This document shows, in pieces, positions 13,729 to 25,794 of a stretch of 64,000 nucleotides of DNA (positions are counted from its first letter, which is position 1; each line of letters opens with the position of its first letter). Under the pieces are notes generated by a model. It made no database searches. It saw only the letters and a program-made list of their open reading frames with translations, and was not told the origin of the DNA. A program made the translations under genes and the position numbers. This DNA is from Isochrysis galbana. Lineage: Eukaryota; Haptophyta; Isochrysidales; Isochrysidaceae. The stretch lies in the NCBI GenBank assembly GCA_018136815.1, contig CM030931.1, positions 10,551,072 through 10,615,071 on the forward strand, written 5' to 3'.

Positions 13729-14199
13729 GAAGGGGTGCACCATTAAGAAAACAGAATTTTTTCGCCTGTACACTTTCCTTAACCCCTCTGCCACCAGCAC
13801 GCTGAGTTTCTTCGCTCACTTTCTTCGGCGCTCCGCGCCGGATCATAATGATTTCTTCTTTCTTATCGGTGACGTTAGTTAGCTTGTCCCATTGGGTTTC
13901 TTACGTATCGGCGGATTCTTGGGGTCCCCCCGACAAGCCCCCCACCTCTGCCACTCCTCCAGTATGTAAAAAATGTGTGTTGAGCCACGAGCCACGAGCC
14001 ACGCGCGGCGCGCCGAAGCTCGAAGCTCTGTTGGCGCTCCCCCTGCTGCGCGTACATAGGAGCTTTCTTGCTCATTCACATTCAGTTTCTTATTGTTCAT
14101 GACCGGTGCCCTTTCGCTCTATGTAGGTTTCTTAGCACACGGACGGTCAATTTCCTTGTACACTGTCCTTAATGGGGTGGTTTCTTAATGGTGCACCCC
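13729..14199. mobile_element. Candidate MITE with 20-bp inverted ends
   Basis: AGGGGTGCACCATTAAGAAA near 13731-13750 is repeated exactly in inverted orientation near 14180-14199, enclosing about 430 bp without coding potential. The size and perfect ends suggest a non-autonomous DNA transposon. No target-site duplication could be assigned by eye. Confidence 0.45.
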
Positions 14200-14683
14200 T
14201 ACTGTACGATGCGCGCGCCAACTGGCCACTGGCCGCTGGCCGCGCCCCCCGCTGCAAGGCCGAAGGGGTGGGGTTGGCCCGCACACTCGACTTTTGTCTC
14301 CGCAAGAAATAAGAACCCCACCCCGCCCCTAAGAAACCTCAAATAAGAAACCCCCGGGCGGAGCCCGCGGGGGGCAAGAAAGCTTTAGATGTTAGATGCT
14401 TTCGAGTCCTGTTCTCCTAATGGCTACTGTAATGGTAATGGTGCACCTATATTGTAATATCTTATGCACTGTCTAGACCCTTCTCTCCTGTGAGATTTCC
14501 GCGACTTTTCCGGAGGGATTATTTGCATCTCGCTGTTCTCCCTCCCGTCTCGCCCTCTCGTCGTCGGCGGCGGCGGCATCTTGCACCTGCTTGGTGGTGG
14601 GTGGGTGAGGTGGGGTGGGGTGGAGGGAGAGGAGGCGAAGGAGCTGGGGAGGTTGACGACACGCGAGAGTCGCAGCTCCGGGC

Positions 14684-16129
14684 ATGCGGCTTGCTGCTGC
14701 CATTCCTCACGGCAAAGCGCGGCTCACTCTGCTGCTGCTCGCGCTCGCGACGGATTCACTAGTCCGAGCTCGTGCGGTGAGACCCGTGGGGGCCGTCGCC
14801 CGCCCGCGCATCGACCTAGGCCAGTCGTGGCCTCTCGGCAGAGTCGCCTTCTCGCTGCTGCCGCTCTCCGGCAGCGACCGCAGGAAAACGCTACAGACTG
14901 AGGTGGTGCGCGAGCGAGTGTGGACACACGACCAGATCCAGGGCATCGTTAACGTGAACGTGCCCGTCCGCCAGACTGTGATTCGCCTTCGCGAAGGAGG
15001 CCTCTGGGTGCACAACCCTGTCGCGCCATCAGGCGAGTGCATCCGGCAGATGCGTCAGCTTGAGGCCAAGTATGGCCCGGTGAAGCACATCGTCCTTGGT
15101 ACGCTTGGATTAGAGCACAAAGCGCTGGCGGGACCTTTTTCCAAGTCGTTCCCCGAGGCGACGGTCTGGGTTCAGCCGGGTCAGTGGTCGTTCCCACTGC
15201 CGCTGCCGCTGTCCACCTTTGGATTCCCTGTCAACTCGAAGAGGCTGCGCGTTCTGCCTCCCTCCGGCTCATCGGATGAGCCCTCTTGGGCAACGAGCGG
15301 TGAGATTGAATATGAGACACTGGGCCCGCTTCGTTTCAAGGCTGTCGGCGCATTTGGTGAGACGGCCTTCTTCCATCGAGACACAAAAACACTAGTAGTA
15401 ACTGATTCCGTGGTCGAGGTGCGGGACGACCCGCCAGCGATTATCGAGGAGGACCCTCGCGCACTCCTATTCCATGCTCGCAATGACATTGGGGATGAAG
15501 TGGCTAATACTCCTGAAACCCGACAGCGTGGATGGCGCCGCATTTGCCTCTTCGGCCTAACCTTCTTCCCGTCGGGGATTGATGTCACGCTCAAGTCGTG
15601 CCTTGCCGATCTTAGTCGTAGGCCACGCACCATGGAGGTACTCTCCGGGGATGTGCCTCTTGGGCTGTATCCATGGCGCTGGGCTCGCGATGAGAGGCCA
15701 TCCTTTGAAGCTTTGCGGGGAGGGTTGCTTTGCGCGCCCATACTGCAAGAATTGATTCTCAATCGGTTTCCCGAAGAAACGCTGCAGTGGGCCACGAGGG
15801 TTGCCAAGTGGAAGTTTACACGTATCATCCCATGCCACTTTTCAAATGACATCCGCGCTAGTCCTGCTCAATGGTTGGCTGCCTTCGAGTTCCTGCGAAG
15901 CCCCGCTAGGGAGCTTGGCAAATGGCGTGCCACCGCTGCACCTCAGCCGCACGTTTTGGAAGGCATCGCGTCGCCAGCGGATGCCTTCGTGAAGTTACTG
16001 ATTGGTCTTGGCGTATCCAAGCCACTCAAGCAACCCGCTGCTCTTGAGGCCGACCTCCGGTTGCTTTCGGCAGCATCCGACCTGTGCACGAAGGCAGGAC
16101 TTGTTGAGCCTGTCTCTCCTGCTAACTAG
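14684..16129 (+). CDS. DUF4336 domain protein, probably plastid-targeted
   Basis: A single-exon frame of 481 residues. After a hydrophobic N-terminus (LTLLLLALATDSL), which could be a signal peptide followed by a transit peptide, comes a DUF4336-type core. It includes VNVNVPVRQTVIRL, GGLWVHNPVAPSGE, HIVLGTLGLEHK and VWVQPGQWSFPLPLP, and later PCHFSNDIRASP. DUF4336 is a metallo-beta-lactamase-like fold family of unknown function common in cyanobacteria, algae and plants; HIVLGTLGLEHK corresponds to its region around the metal site. The start is the first ATG of a frame with the expected leader. The next upstream feature is the UTP23 start (1.3 kb). Function is unknown; targeting is inferred. 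Confidence 0.85.
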   Translation: MRLAAAIPHGKARLTLLLLALATDSLVRARAVRPVGAVARPRIDLGQSWPLGRVAFSLLPLSGSDRRKTLQTEVVRERVWTHDQIQGIVNVNVPVRQTVIRLREGGLWVHNPVAPSGECIRQMRQLEAKYGPVKHIVLGTLGLEHKALAGPFSKSFPEATVWVQPGQWSFPLPLPLSTFGFPVNSKRLRVLPPSGSSDEPSWATSGEIEYETLGPLRFKAVGAFGETAFFHRDTKTLVVTDSVVEVRDDPPAIIEEDPRALLFHARNDIGDEVANTPETRQRGWRRICLFGLTFFPSGIDVTLKSCLADLSRRPRTMEVLSGDVPLGLYPWRWARDERPSFEALRGGLLCAPILQELILNRFPEETLQWATRVAKWKFTRIIPCHFSNDIRASPAQWLAAFEFLRSPARELGKWRATAAPQPHVLEGIASPADAFVKLLIGLGVSKPLKQPAALEADLRLLSAASDLCTKAGLVEPVSPAN

Positions 16130-17110
16130 ACGGAAATAGATGTGCAAGCGGTGCATAATCCCGACGGGCTGTACGGACAATAGTACTGATACCGATTCAT
16201 CACCCCTCCACTCCCCAGCCCACCCCGAACGAATTCTGGGGTTGTTCATTGCCGTAATAGTAATAGTCGGGTAATAGGTAGTAATGATGGCTTACTGCTT
16301 ACTGAGCGCTTACATTTACAATGACGTCCGGTGTCCGGTGTTTGACCTAATTGGGCAGGAACTATCTTAAAATGATAGGGTCATGGAGCGCGCGCCGCTC
16401 CCCTCCTTCCCTGCCGTCACCTCCCCCGCGCCGGCAGGTCCGGCCGCGCCCAATGCCAATGCCACGCCGCCAATGCGCGCACGAGCCACACCCAACGGCT
16501 GACCGGGTGAGCACGAGCCACGGCCCGTGCCACCGCCCTCAAGCCCCATACCACCATGGCCACAAGCCCACACTACCATGGCCACAATGGCCACCATGGC
16601 CACACAGACCAGCCCCCAATTGCTCCGTCAGGTGTCAGGTCGTCAGGTCTCGGCGACCTTACACCTCATATCAGGACCTAATATCAGGTCCTCATATCAG
16701 GTTACTAATGTTATAATATGGTAGTGTAATAATAGTAATGAGATCTAATGGCTAATGGTGTTATTTAGTTTTAGTACAGAGACCTCCTTCCTGCACTGTG
16801 TGTCTGGGCGTCTGGGCTGCTAGCTAGTTTTTCTAGGTTGGTGATTATGAAAGGGGGGCCCGGGAGCTTTCCTCACCCTACCTACCTCCTTCTCCTTGTC
16901 CTGGGCGCCGCCTATATATGTGATGTCGTCGTCTTGACGAGGCGATCTCCCGACTCTAGCCGGATAGTGCGAACTATTGTTGTATTCCTGCCCATCTGAA
17001 GGCTGTAGGCATGAATATTCGTGTAAGGTACGCGCTCACAATTACAATTGAACAGTTCCCCGTGTTGCCACTGACGCACAAGACACACAGATTCGGATTC
17101 CTTATGGTCT
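16130..17110 (+). mobile_element. Hairpin-MERA copy followed by a CTGATATCAGG-type motif tract
   Basis: CTATC-ttaaaat-GATAG (16362-16378) stands 5 bp before ATGGAGCGCGCG at 16384. The frame then encodes Pro/Ala-rich sequence with CCATGGCCACA repeats (about 16555-16600). At 16620-16700 is a cluster of ATATCAGG units in alternating orientation, shared with 37.44-37.51 and 38.40-38.49 kb. The remaining sequence to 17110 shows nothing recognisable. Confidence 0.45.
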
Positions 17111-19577
17111 TAAGTTGTCGAGTCGAGCGGAGCCGGAGGGCTCTGAGCCACTCCGTCGCGAGCAGCACCGGCGGCTAGCGCGGCGCTTTGGCCCTCCTCC
17201 CCACCGGGAGTCGGGTGAATGAAATTCTGGACTGGGTCGGGCAACCCCATTTGGGTGTCTGGACGGGGAACGAACGGCGAACGAAGGGCTGTGGGGCGGC
17301 GAGGCGCTCCTAGCGGCCCTAGTGTGATGGGTTGTAAGAGATTGTTAGACCTACAAAGAACTCTTCCCTCAGGGAGGGAGCCTAAGCTGCTTGAGTGCAG
17401 CGACGCAGCGAACAACGACGGACAACGAAGCTGAGAACAACAGGATACACCGACTCACGAACACACCGGAATCATTCACCCAAACAAAGCAAATTATCAA
17501 GCAACCGCGACCCCAAATCACCGATAACTCAAACACGTCGCGAGAGACGGAGAGAGAGAGCGAGAGAGAGAGAGAGACTCCGCAGCGACGGCCGGAGCGT
17601 GTCTCCGTTGTAACTTCCCACGTAGCGGAGAGTCCGAAGGGGAGCGTCGTGTCGCGCGACCACGGCGATCACTTTGGATACAGATCGCAACGAGATGTCT
17701 TCACGACAGAGGAAATCTTGCCGTTGAGCGTGAACCTTCTAGACGCTTCTAACGAACAACCCTGAGTAGCAACCAAGGGGAAGAAACACCAAAGGGGCCA
17801 AGGGCTTGCATGTAACTTGCATCAAGGGGAAAGATTCCCTCACCTAGGAAGCGAACCTACACCGGTCTCCAAGGGGAGATGGCAAATTAAACCTCAAATC
17901 TCGAGCGGATAGAGCAACCGACTCGCTCGCCAAACACCTTGACCGAGAAGAAAGAAGCAAGGACCTACAAGCCAAGGGTAGCGGACCTAGGGAATGTGAG
18001 AGGAAATTTCCGAACGCCAAGACGAACGCCAAACGCCGGAAGGCAACGAAACCCTAACCAAGCCAAGCGGAACCTACGAAGAACAGGCCTGGACAACAAC
18101 GAAAGTCAGCAGGTCCCAAGAAAGAACCGGAACCCAACAAGAAACAACAAGCCTTGCAAGAAGCTAAACAAGCCTTCACAAGGTAACTCGAGAGCCTGAG
18201 ACAAGTGCGCAGCGAGTGACAGGCGACCTGGCTCCTTTGGGTCAAGATTACCCGAAAGGAGGAAACCTGGAATCTAGACCTGACAAACAGGCTAGAAGGA
18301 ACGAAACGAGAACTCGAATTCTAGATGGGAAAGAGCAGAAACAGGTAGAGCACCAACAACATTTTCGGACGCGGCAGCGGCCACGTCGGACCTATCCATA
18401 GAACCTAGAGCAGAAGATGATACCGAGTCGACAGCCCTCGAGGGCTTCACAACCGATTGTTTACGAAACGAAGAGACCGAAGACGCGTCGAATCTACCTA
18501 GCCCACCCCCTTGGGCAGGGCCGTCGGGAACTCAAACACGTCGCGAGAGACGGAGAGAGAGAGCGAGAGAGAGAGAGAGACTCCGCAGCGACGGCCGGAG
18601 CGTGTCTCCGTTGTAACTTCCCACGTAGCGGAGAGTCCGAAGGGGAGCGTCGTGTCGCGCGACCACGGCGATCACTTTGGATACAGATCGCAACGAGATG
18701 TCTTCACGACAGAGGAAATCTTGCCGTTGAGCGTGAACCTTCTAGACGCTTCTAACGAACAACCCTGAGTAGCAACCAAGGGGAAGAAACACCAAAGGGG
18801 CCAAGGGCTTGCATGTAACTTGCATCAAGGGGAAAGATTCCCTCACCTAGGAAGCGAACCTACACCGGTCTCCAAGGGGAGATGGCAAATTAAACCTCAA
18901 ATCTCGAGCGGATAGAGCAACCGACTCGCTCGCCAAACACCTTGACCGAGAAGAAAGAAGCAAGGACCTACAAGCCAAGGGTAGCGGACCTAGGGAATGT
19001 GAGAGGAAATTTCCGAACGCCAAGACGAACGCCAAACGCCGGAAGGCAACGAAACCCTAACCAAGCCAAGCGGAACCTACGAAGAACAGGCCTGGACAAC
19101 AACGAAAGTCAGCAGGTCCCAAGAAAGAACCGGAACCCAACAAGAAACAACAAGCCTTGCAAGAAGCTAAACAAGCCTTCACAAGGTAACTCGAGAGCCT
19201 GAGACAAGTGCGCAGCGAGTGACAGGCGACCTGGCTCCTTTGGGTCAAGATTACCCGAAAGGAGGAAACCTGGAATCTAGACCTGACAAACAGGCTAGAA
19301 GGAACGAAACGAGAACTCGAATTCTAGATCGCTAGGGACGAACCCTACCAACCTAGATGTACCTGAGCTTCACCGTGTGGCCGCACGGCGAAGGACCTGG
19401 AAACAAGAGCCTGGAAATCGCATCATCTAGGATGAATGCGACATAAGTCCAGGTTTGCAGATTTTGGTCTCGAAATTTGCGATTCGAATTTTGTTTTTGC
19501 TGTTACTATAATTGTTGGCTCGTTTAAGGTAATAAACCGGCATGACTTCGACTTTTCGTTCTGCAGTCGCTCTGCGA

Positions 19578-19635
<58 letters not shown>

Positions 19636-19694
19636 CTCTCTCTCTTCTCTCTCTCTTCTCTCTCTCTCCTCCTCTCCTCTCTCTCCTCTCTCTC

Positions 19695-19749
<55 letters not shown>

Positions 19750-19752
19750 CTC

Positions 19753-19786
<34 letters not shown>

Positions 19787-20000
19787 CTCCTCCTCCTCTC
19801 CTCTCTCCTCGGCCGACGCTCGAGAACGTGCGTATGGTTTGGAGCCCCCGGGTGCAACGCGAAAGCTTTGATGCGCCGGGCCAAGAGTTGGCGTACTTCT
19901 TCTCGTTGATCGTCGGAAAGAAGCCGGTCCGGATCGATGGTGGCTGAGTCGAGTAGAGCTCGTTGCTCCTCGCTCAGCGCGGTGACAGGGTCACCATCCC
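17110..20000 (-). mobile_element. Nested or duplicated Ty3-like LTR element relic
   Basis: On the minus strand: a pol-like fragment (about 20000-19812, with LSEEQRALLDSATIDPDRLL, typical of the protease-RT linker of Ty3 elements); an expanded CT/GA microsatellite (19580-19815); an LTR block (19438-18530); a unique spacer (18529-18327); a second LTR block (18326-17440); then leader and gag start (17440-17110). The two LTR blocks share about 800 bp, offset by 1003 bp, and look virtually identical, so the duplication is recent. The element is incomplete and broken. Confidence 0.65.
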
Positions 20001-20073
20001 CCTCGCTTCCAGTTGGAGTCCCCCCCAAAAAATAAAGCACCCCCAAAACAAGAGGCGAGCCTAAATTGTAACA

Positions 20074-20662
20074 ATGGGGAACGCCCCCGGGCGCGTCGAT
20101 AGGAATGGCTTTGGAACGGGAAAGTACGAGGTGAACATACAGGACCCCAAGCAGGCATCTGTGCGGGTGGGGTGCAAAATGACCATCTTTTCCGAGCCCC
20201 ACTCCAAAGGCGTGAGCTCGACCATCCACGGCACGTCGGCCGACGACCCGCAAGCACAAGACAAGCGCCGTGAAGACGTCGACCTGAAGGCGATCGGGTG
20301 GACGCACCCGGTGCGCTCGCTCGACGTCGAGTGCAGTGCGGACTCGGTGGAAACACCAACACAACTACACAACTGGCCCTCCGCTTCATCTTCGACAAAA
20401 TAATGCTGACCGCCTTGTTGGTCACGCTTGGGGTAGTCGCCGCGCTCGTAGCGGTGGTCGTCTTTGTCATCAGGACCGTGACCAAGCGATTATCCACAGC
20501 GAATGCAAACTCAGGAGACTCCCCCTCCCCCCCATGAGGCAAGGGTCACGGGGGCGGCGGGGAGACGTGCGAGGCTACCCATGTTTGAAAAAAAAAAGGA
20601 ATATTTTTGGTGCCGGAGGCGGGGCAAGGGCCACGCCGCCGAGCGTCGTCGTCACAGGCTAA
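20074..20662 (+). other. Compact cluster of three overlapping small ORFs, unrecognised
   Basis: A 109-residue frame (20074-20402) ends in TAA that shares its last A with the ATG of a 44-residue frame (TAATG). The second protein is almost entirely one hydrophobic helix (TALLVTLGVVAALVAVVVFV) followed by a basic stretch. Its stop overlaps the start of a third, basic frame (ATGA; about 20535-20662). Such end-to-start overlaps are typical of viral or bacterial genes and foreign to the intron-bearing genes around it. No family is recognised. It could be a fossil fragment of a virus-like element, or chance. Confidence 0.35.
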
Positions 20663-20699
20663 CAACCATGGGCACCACCGCTCCCTCGCCGAGCCAGAG

Positions 20700-21420
20700 A
20701 TATGTTTTTCCCGGAAATGCACCCAAATATCCAAAAAAATATGTGGGATATCCTGGCCTGGGCCTACTGCCTACTGGTAAAACAGTTCCCGCGCGCATTT
20801 TCGCGCGCGCCAACCCCAGAGGGGACCCAAATGTCCCGGGACATTTCGGGACATGTCCTTTTTACAAAACAGCCCCAAATGTCTTGTTGTTGTTGTTGTT
20901 GACTGTCCGGACATTTTGGCCAGGGCCTAATGTTGGGAGGGCAGCTCAGCTGCCCTCCCCATGGTGGAAACCTCTACCATCAGTGCATAGCGTGTGTTTT
21001 CATTGCTTACTACCACGTTTCCCTGTGGGCAGTCATCCTCCCTGGCAGATCAAGTGCAAGCGTCTGTCATGTTGCGTGATAACCGCAACAAGCGCGAGGG
21101 AGAGCAGAAGCGGTAGCTAATGTGTGCTCCTGTGCGCTAATATGGTGTGCTAATGGGTGGTAATGGGTATGCAACTTGTTGCTAATAAGGTACCCATACC
21201 GTGGATAGGTCTCACTCAAGTCCAAGTATCAAGTACTCTTGTTGTTTATTAGTCATTAGTTGCTTATTCGGCGCGCCGGTTTTAAGAGTTAGAACATCGC
21301 ATATTTTCGACAGCTGCTATTTGGCGGCCGAGTCCTGCGTATAAACGACACGACATATTTTTGAAACATATTTAGGCAACTTTTTCTACATATTTCTGCC
21401 TGGGCCTACAGGTGGGGCCA
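20700..21420. repeat. Palindrome-motif tracts and GGHFT-family fragment
   Basis: At 20826-20925 GGGACAT/ATGTCCC units repeat in both orientations, flanked by GGCCTGGGCCTA and GGCCAGGGCCTA. A 53-bp piece (about 20936-20988) is almost identical to the GGHFT block near 1975-2040 on the other strand. Near 21348-21400 a CATATTT motif is repeated, again ending at CCTGGGCCTACA. Confidence 0.4.
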
Positions 21421-22002
21421 CTGGACTATCACGCTCACGTTTATATTGACATTGTTCTCCCCATGCCCCATGTCGCTATGCGGAGGTAGCTAAAGCCGGC
21501 ATTCACTCACTCTTGGCTACTGACTCGATCTACCAGCCGATGCACGAGCAAGCAATCTGCCAAACCAAGATTCAAAGAGCGCAGAAGATCATGGACTCGC
21601 CCAGGACTAGATCATGAAGACTTATCCGCCATCAGACCGATTCACCACCTAAATCGAGCACCTTGTGAGAGCTTCTTTTCTCGTTGCAATCCATGATTGA
21701 TGTCGGTGTGGCTTATTGTGTAAATTTTCTCCTCAAATGCACACCTTCGTTCTTTGGGATCGCCAGCCCGCAATAAAATGCCGTGGCAGCGTCTGCTAGA
21801 CGGCGTTTGACATGATGCAGCGACGCTGGGGTAGTGGTTAGAAGGTTTGTTGGAGACAGACCAATTTTAGGAGACCAAGGAGGCTTGAGGCCCTGACTGA
21901 CCGTGGAGGATCCACACGCAGCAACAACTCTGCAACGCAGCGACAATGCGCTCCTAAATCACGCCCTCAAATGTGATGGGAGGAGGATGGCTGGAAGCAA
22001 GA
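21421..22002. other. Unassigned, 3' flank of the NDPK-like gene
   Basis: No gene, RNA or repeat recognised. Confidence 0.3.
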
Positions 22003-23625
22003 TCAGAGCATCTTCCCGCCTTCTGGGCCACCGAACACGGCATCCATGACGCTTTCGCCGGAAGTGAAGACGCTCATGTCACCGGAGGTGCGTGTCACTA
22101 GGCTGCGCTTCTTCTTTGCTGACACCACCGAGGCAGGGATTTTGCCGGCGTAAAAGCCACCACCAAACTGGAGAGGCGAGCAATACATTGGAGAGTCAGT
22201 CGGTTGGCGGAAAAGGACCCGGTGCGCCTTGGGTATGCAGCGGTCGAAAGCAGCAGCAAAACGGATGGGAGATGGGACCTATTCCCTGCACCGATCTTGG
22301 GTGGTAGGAAGACTCCCGGGCACGCAATTCTTCCCGTGTACATAGTGGTAATGTGCGTCACCTTGACTAAATTGTCGCTCTTCTTGGCATTAGCCCACAG
22401 CTTGTCCATTTGGTCGCCGTCAATGCCGAGCCGCTCGCAAGCATCAACTGCATTGTACACCACACCATCTGCAATCGCCCGCTCCCAGCTGATGCCAAAC
22501 TTATCCATGAACTCTTTACGCTTCGGAGCCGGGGGGTTGAGGTCCTTCGGTTTCGACAGCGAGGCCTACGCTTGAGAATAAGGGGAAGCGGGGAATGAGA
22601 TGTCCTCTATGCAACCAACAAACCATTCGGTTGGGTGCTTCTGCATATTGGATGGCTGGGCACGCTATGCCAGATGCGGTGCGACTATACATGGAGGTGA
22701 CGTTGGGATGGGATCGCACCAACCCAACGGTGGTGTTAACAGGGCATGGGTGGTCTTGTGCAACACTTGCCTTGTTTGCGATTGCGTAGTAATGATTGTC
22801 GATCAACAAGTTCTTTTCGATGACCGGCCCGGTCAGAGATCCTTCCGAGCACACCGTTATGCCCGCAGCCTTGAGCTTGGCTTGTGCAAGCTGCTTCACC
22901 TGGTCAGTCACAGCGTGCGGCTTGACGAAAACGAATGCCTGCATCTTACCCTTGGGCCTCGGGCCAGAGACACCAGCGATCTTCTGGGCCTTCTCAAGGC
23001 ATGCATCATTGTCCAGATCCTCGAGGAGGTCGAAGAGCGACGCCTTCTTCCCCTCATACGTCACTTGGGGGTCTTTGGTCCACTCCAGGATGGTGGCCTT
23101 TGGGATTCCAGCATCGAGCATAGCCTTGCCAAATGGGTCCTTGTCGACGGTCGCACCCATCCAGTTCAGACGCTCGGCCATGGCCTCGAAGGGGCTCGCA
23201 CTCGCGTGCATGCCGTTATCTCCGACATTCGGCTCGGCCGCAAGACCAAGAGACTTCCAGTTGGTGAAGATCTCCCTGCGCGCAGATCCCGCAGCAGCTG
23301 TCTTAGGGTCGGTGCTTCCCAGCACCTTGTCGCGGAAGTCTGCCCAGCTCAGCTTCTCCGGCTCCCACTCCACCAGATAGTAGTAGATCGACGCGTCTGG
23401 CTTGGTGAACTTCTCTCTCATCGCCATGTAGAAGCCATTGATCACAAAGATGCTCGAGCGCATCTCAACGTAGACCCCGTCGCTTGCCGCACCAGTCTCA
23501 CAGTGGGCATTGGAGGATGCAATGGCTACCGATGCGCTGGCGAGGCCCGTGGCAGCCACGCCGGCGGCGAGGCGAGTGCACCGGCCCGAGAAGGCGCGGG
23601 TGCGGGCACCGAGCGCGGCGAGCAT
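22003..23625 (-). CDS. Two-module nucleoside diphosphate kinase-like protein
   Basis: Three exons (22771-23625, 22362-22565, 22003-22167) give 407 residues. The N-terminus is Arg/Ala-rich with a hydrophobic stretch (about 22-37), fitting a mitochondrial presequence or anchor. Module 1 (about 57-155) has FVINGFYMAMREKF and DNGMHASASPFEAMAER, which aligns with the NDPK active-site loop NxxHGSDS; the His (140) is kept, but Gly and Asp are replaced. Module 2 starts at FVFVKPHAV (about 231-239), matching NDPK's VKPDGV with Asp replaced by His. Module 2 shows no second active-site loop. Intron 1 uses a GC donor (GCAAGT), needed to join IANK to ASLSKPKDL. Catalysis is therefore doubtful. A 355-bp CT tract (coding strand) abuts the start. 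Confidence 0.8.
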
Positions 23626-23642
23626 CGCGCGGTAGGCGAGCC

Positions 23643-24100
<458 letters not shown>

Positions 24101-25107
24101 GGAGAGCTCCTCGGGCCGAGGGGCTTGCTCGGGAACTAAAGAGAGCTCTACTTTACGATAGAGCTAGACAGTGTTTAGGTCTAGTCTTCTTGCTTAGGGA
24201 ATGGATGCCCTACAAACAATACAGTAGTGGCGAGGCTCTTCTGAGTGACCTGTTCCTCTGCATGGAGTATTGACTATGATTATGTATTGGTATTGGTATT
24301 GGTGCCAAGTGAAGAGGAAGAGAGCTGATGAATGTGTTTGTGGGGCACCACGCCCTAGCGAACGACTGTGACAGCGAGCTGCCGCGCGCGTGACAAGTGC
24401 TACGCGACGAACAAAGGGGCCAGGAGCACCGGAGCATGGTGGGCGGACGGAAAAGTCTAGCACAATTGCACAATTGAGATGTTGGGATTAAATTATTTTA
24501 CAAAATTGACACCTGCGACATGCCTTTGGTGGTTATGTTGTACGCTGTACTTGTACATGAAAAGCCCCTTGGAGCCACGAGTGGAAGCCGCAGTGTACCC
24601 CTCTATCTTCCACTGTTTGCTGTTTGCTTCGTTGGATCTCTGGGCACAGCTAGAGTAGGACTGATTGTGACTTTGAGTGACAGTCAACGAGTCCGAGGTA
24701 TTATACTCCCCGATATTCTTGTGAGTCAAAATAAAACGCGACGCTCCGCGCCTCGCAACAACAAAACACCCGCCGCAGTCCCCCCCCCCCCCCCTTTCTT
24801 TCCTTTCTCTTCCCTTCTCTACATATTTGTCTTCTTCTTCCCCTCCTCATCCTCTCCCTCCCCCTCTGCCTTTTCTCTCTCTTCTCCTCTCTCTCCCACA
24901 AATGTCGTCTCTCTCTCCCCCTGTCTCCCTCCCACCTCTCTCCCCCCGTCTTTTCTCTCTCTCTCACCCCCCCCCCCCCCCGCCCGCCCCCCTCTCTCTC
25001 TCACCTTTCTCTCTCTCACCCTCTGCTCCCCCACCCCTTCGCTGGGGCCAGCGCGCGGGCCTCCCCCCCCGCCTGCCTGCCTCGCTCTCCGCTCGCCTGC
25101 CCTGCGC
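24101..25107 (+). promoter_or_regulatory. Upstream region of NDUFA13, pyrimidine-rich
   Basis: 24101-24770 holds nothing recognisable. From 24780 to 25075 the plus strand is almost wholly C and T (poly-C runs and CT repeats), ending about 30 bp before the NDUFA13 ATG at 25108, like the CT tracts of neighbouring genes. Confidence 0.4.
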
Positions 25108-25794
25108 ATGCCGCTCCACCAGCCGACGCCAGTACAGGTGTGCGGCAGAGTCGATCAGACACCCCCCCCCCCCCCCCTTCTTCCACGCCCGTCCCACCTC
25201 ACGCCGCTCTTCTCTCTATTCAGGATGGCCCTCCGCCAGGCGGCTTCAAGCCGATCCAGTACAAGCGGAACCTGCCGAAGCACGGGCCCTCCTCGCTGGT
25301 GATGGCGTTTGGAACGGTGGCGTTGTTCGGATTTGGAATGTACAAAGTCATACAGGCCAATCGGACTCGCAGGTGACGTGCCTCTGCTCCGCCTGATGGC
25401 AGTGGCCAGGCATCACAGCTGATCTGTCGCCCCGTGCCCTCCTCTCCATTACAGGGGATGGGCTCGTGAGGAGAAGGACATCAGGCTGGCTATCCTCCCA
25501 TTTTTGACGGCTGAGTCAGACCTACAGTGCGGGCAGCCCAACTCTCTCATGCGATCTAGCCTGCTTGCCACACAGCGGATGTTTCAGTACACTTGTGAAT
25601 CAGCTTCCCTTCTGACCTTTGCTCCCAGGCAAGCCCACTTGAAGACCAAGCTCAACGAGAAGGAGGCGGAGCTGATGAAGGGCGTGCAAGGGTGGGAGGT
25701 TGGTGCCAGTGTATATCAGAGCACATACGTAAAACCCATGGAGCTGTTGGCGGTCCCGAACAGCCAAAAGTCCATCTTCAAGGCGCACTTCTAG
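25108..25794 (+). CDS. NDUFA13: NDUFA13 (GRIM-19), mitochondrial complex I subunit
   Basis: Four exons (25108-25137, 25224-25372, 25455-25526, 25629-25794) give 138 residues, the family's usual size (about 144). The start MPLHQPTPVQ joins DGPPPGGFKPIQYKRN, the diagnostic GRIM-19 motif. A membrane helix (LVMAFGTVALFGFGMYKVI, about 29-47) follows, then charged helical REEKDIRLAILPFLTAESD and a C-terminal part with GWEVGASVYQSTYVKP, matching the family's WKVGESVFHTTRWVPP. Intron donors are GTGTGC, GTGACG and GTGCGG. The protein is an inner-membrane accessory subunit of NADH:ubiquinone oxidoreductase. The gene is head-to-head with the NDPK-like gene. Confidence 0.93.

Noticed and set aside
20402-20537. 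TAATG as evidence of a LINE with coupled termination-reinitiation
   Set aside because: The downstream frame is a 44-residue membrane protein, not a reverse transcriptase.
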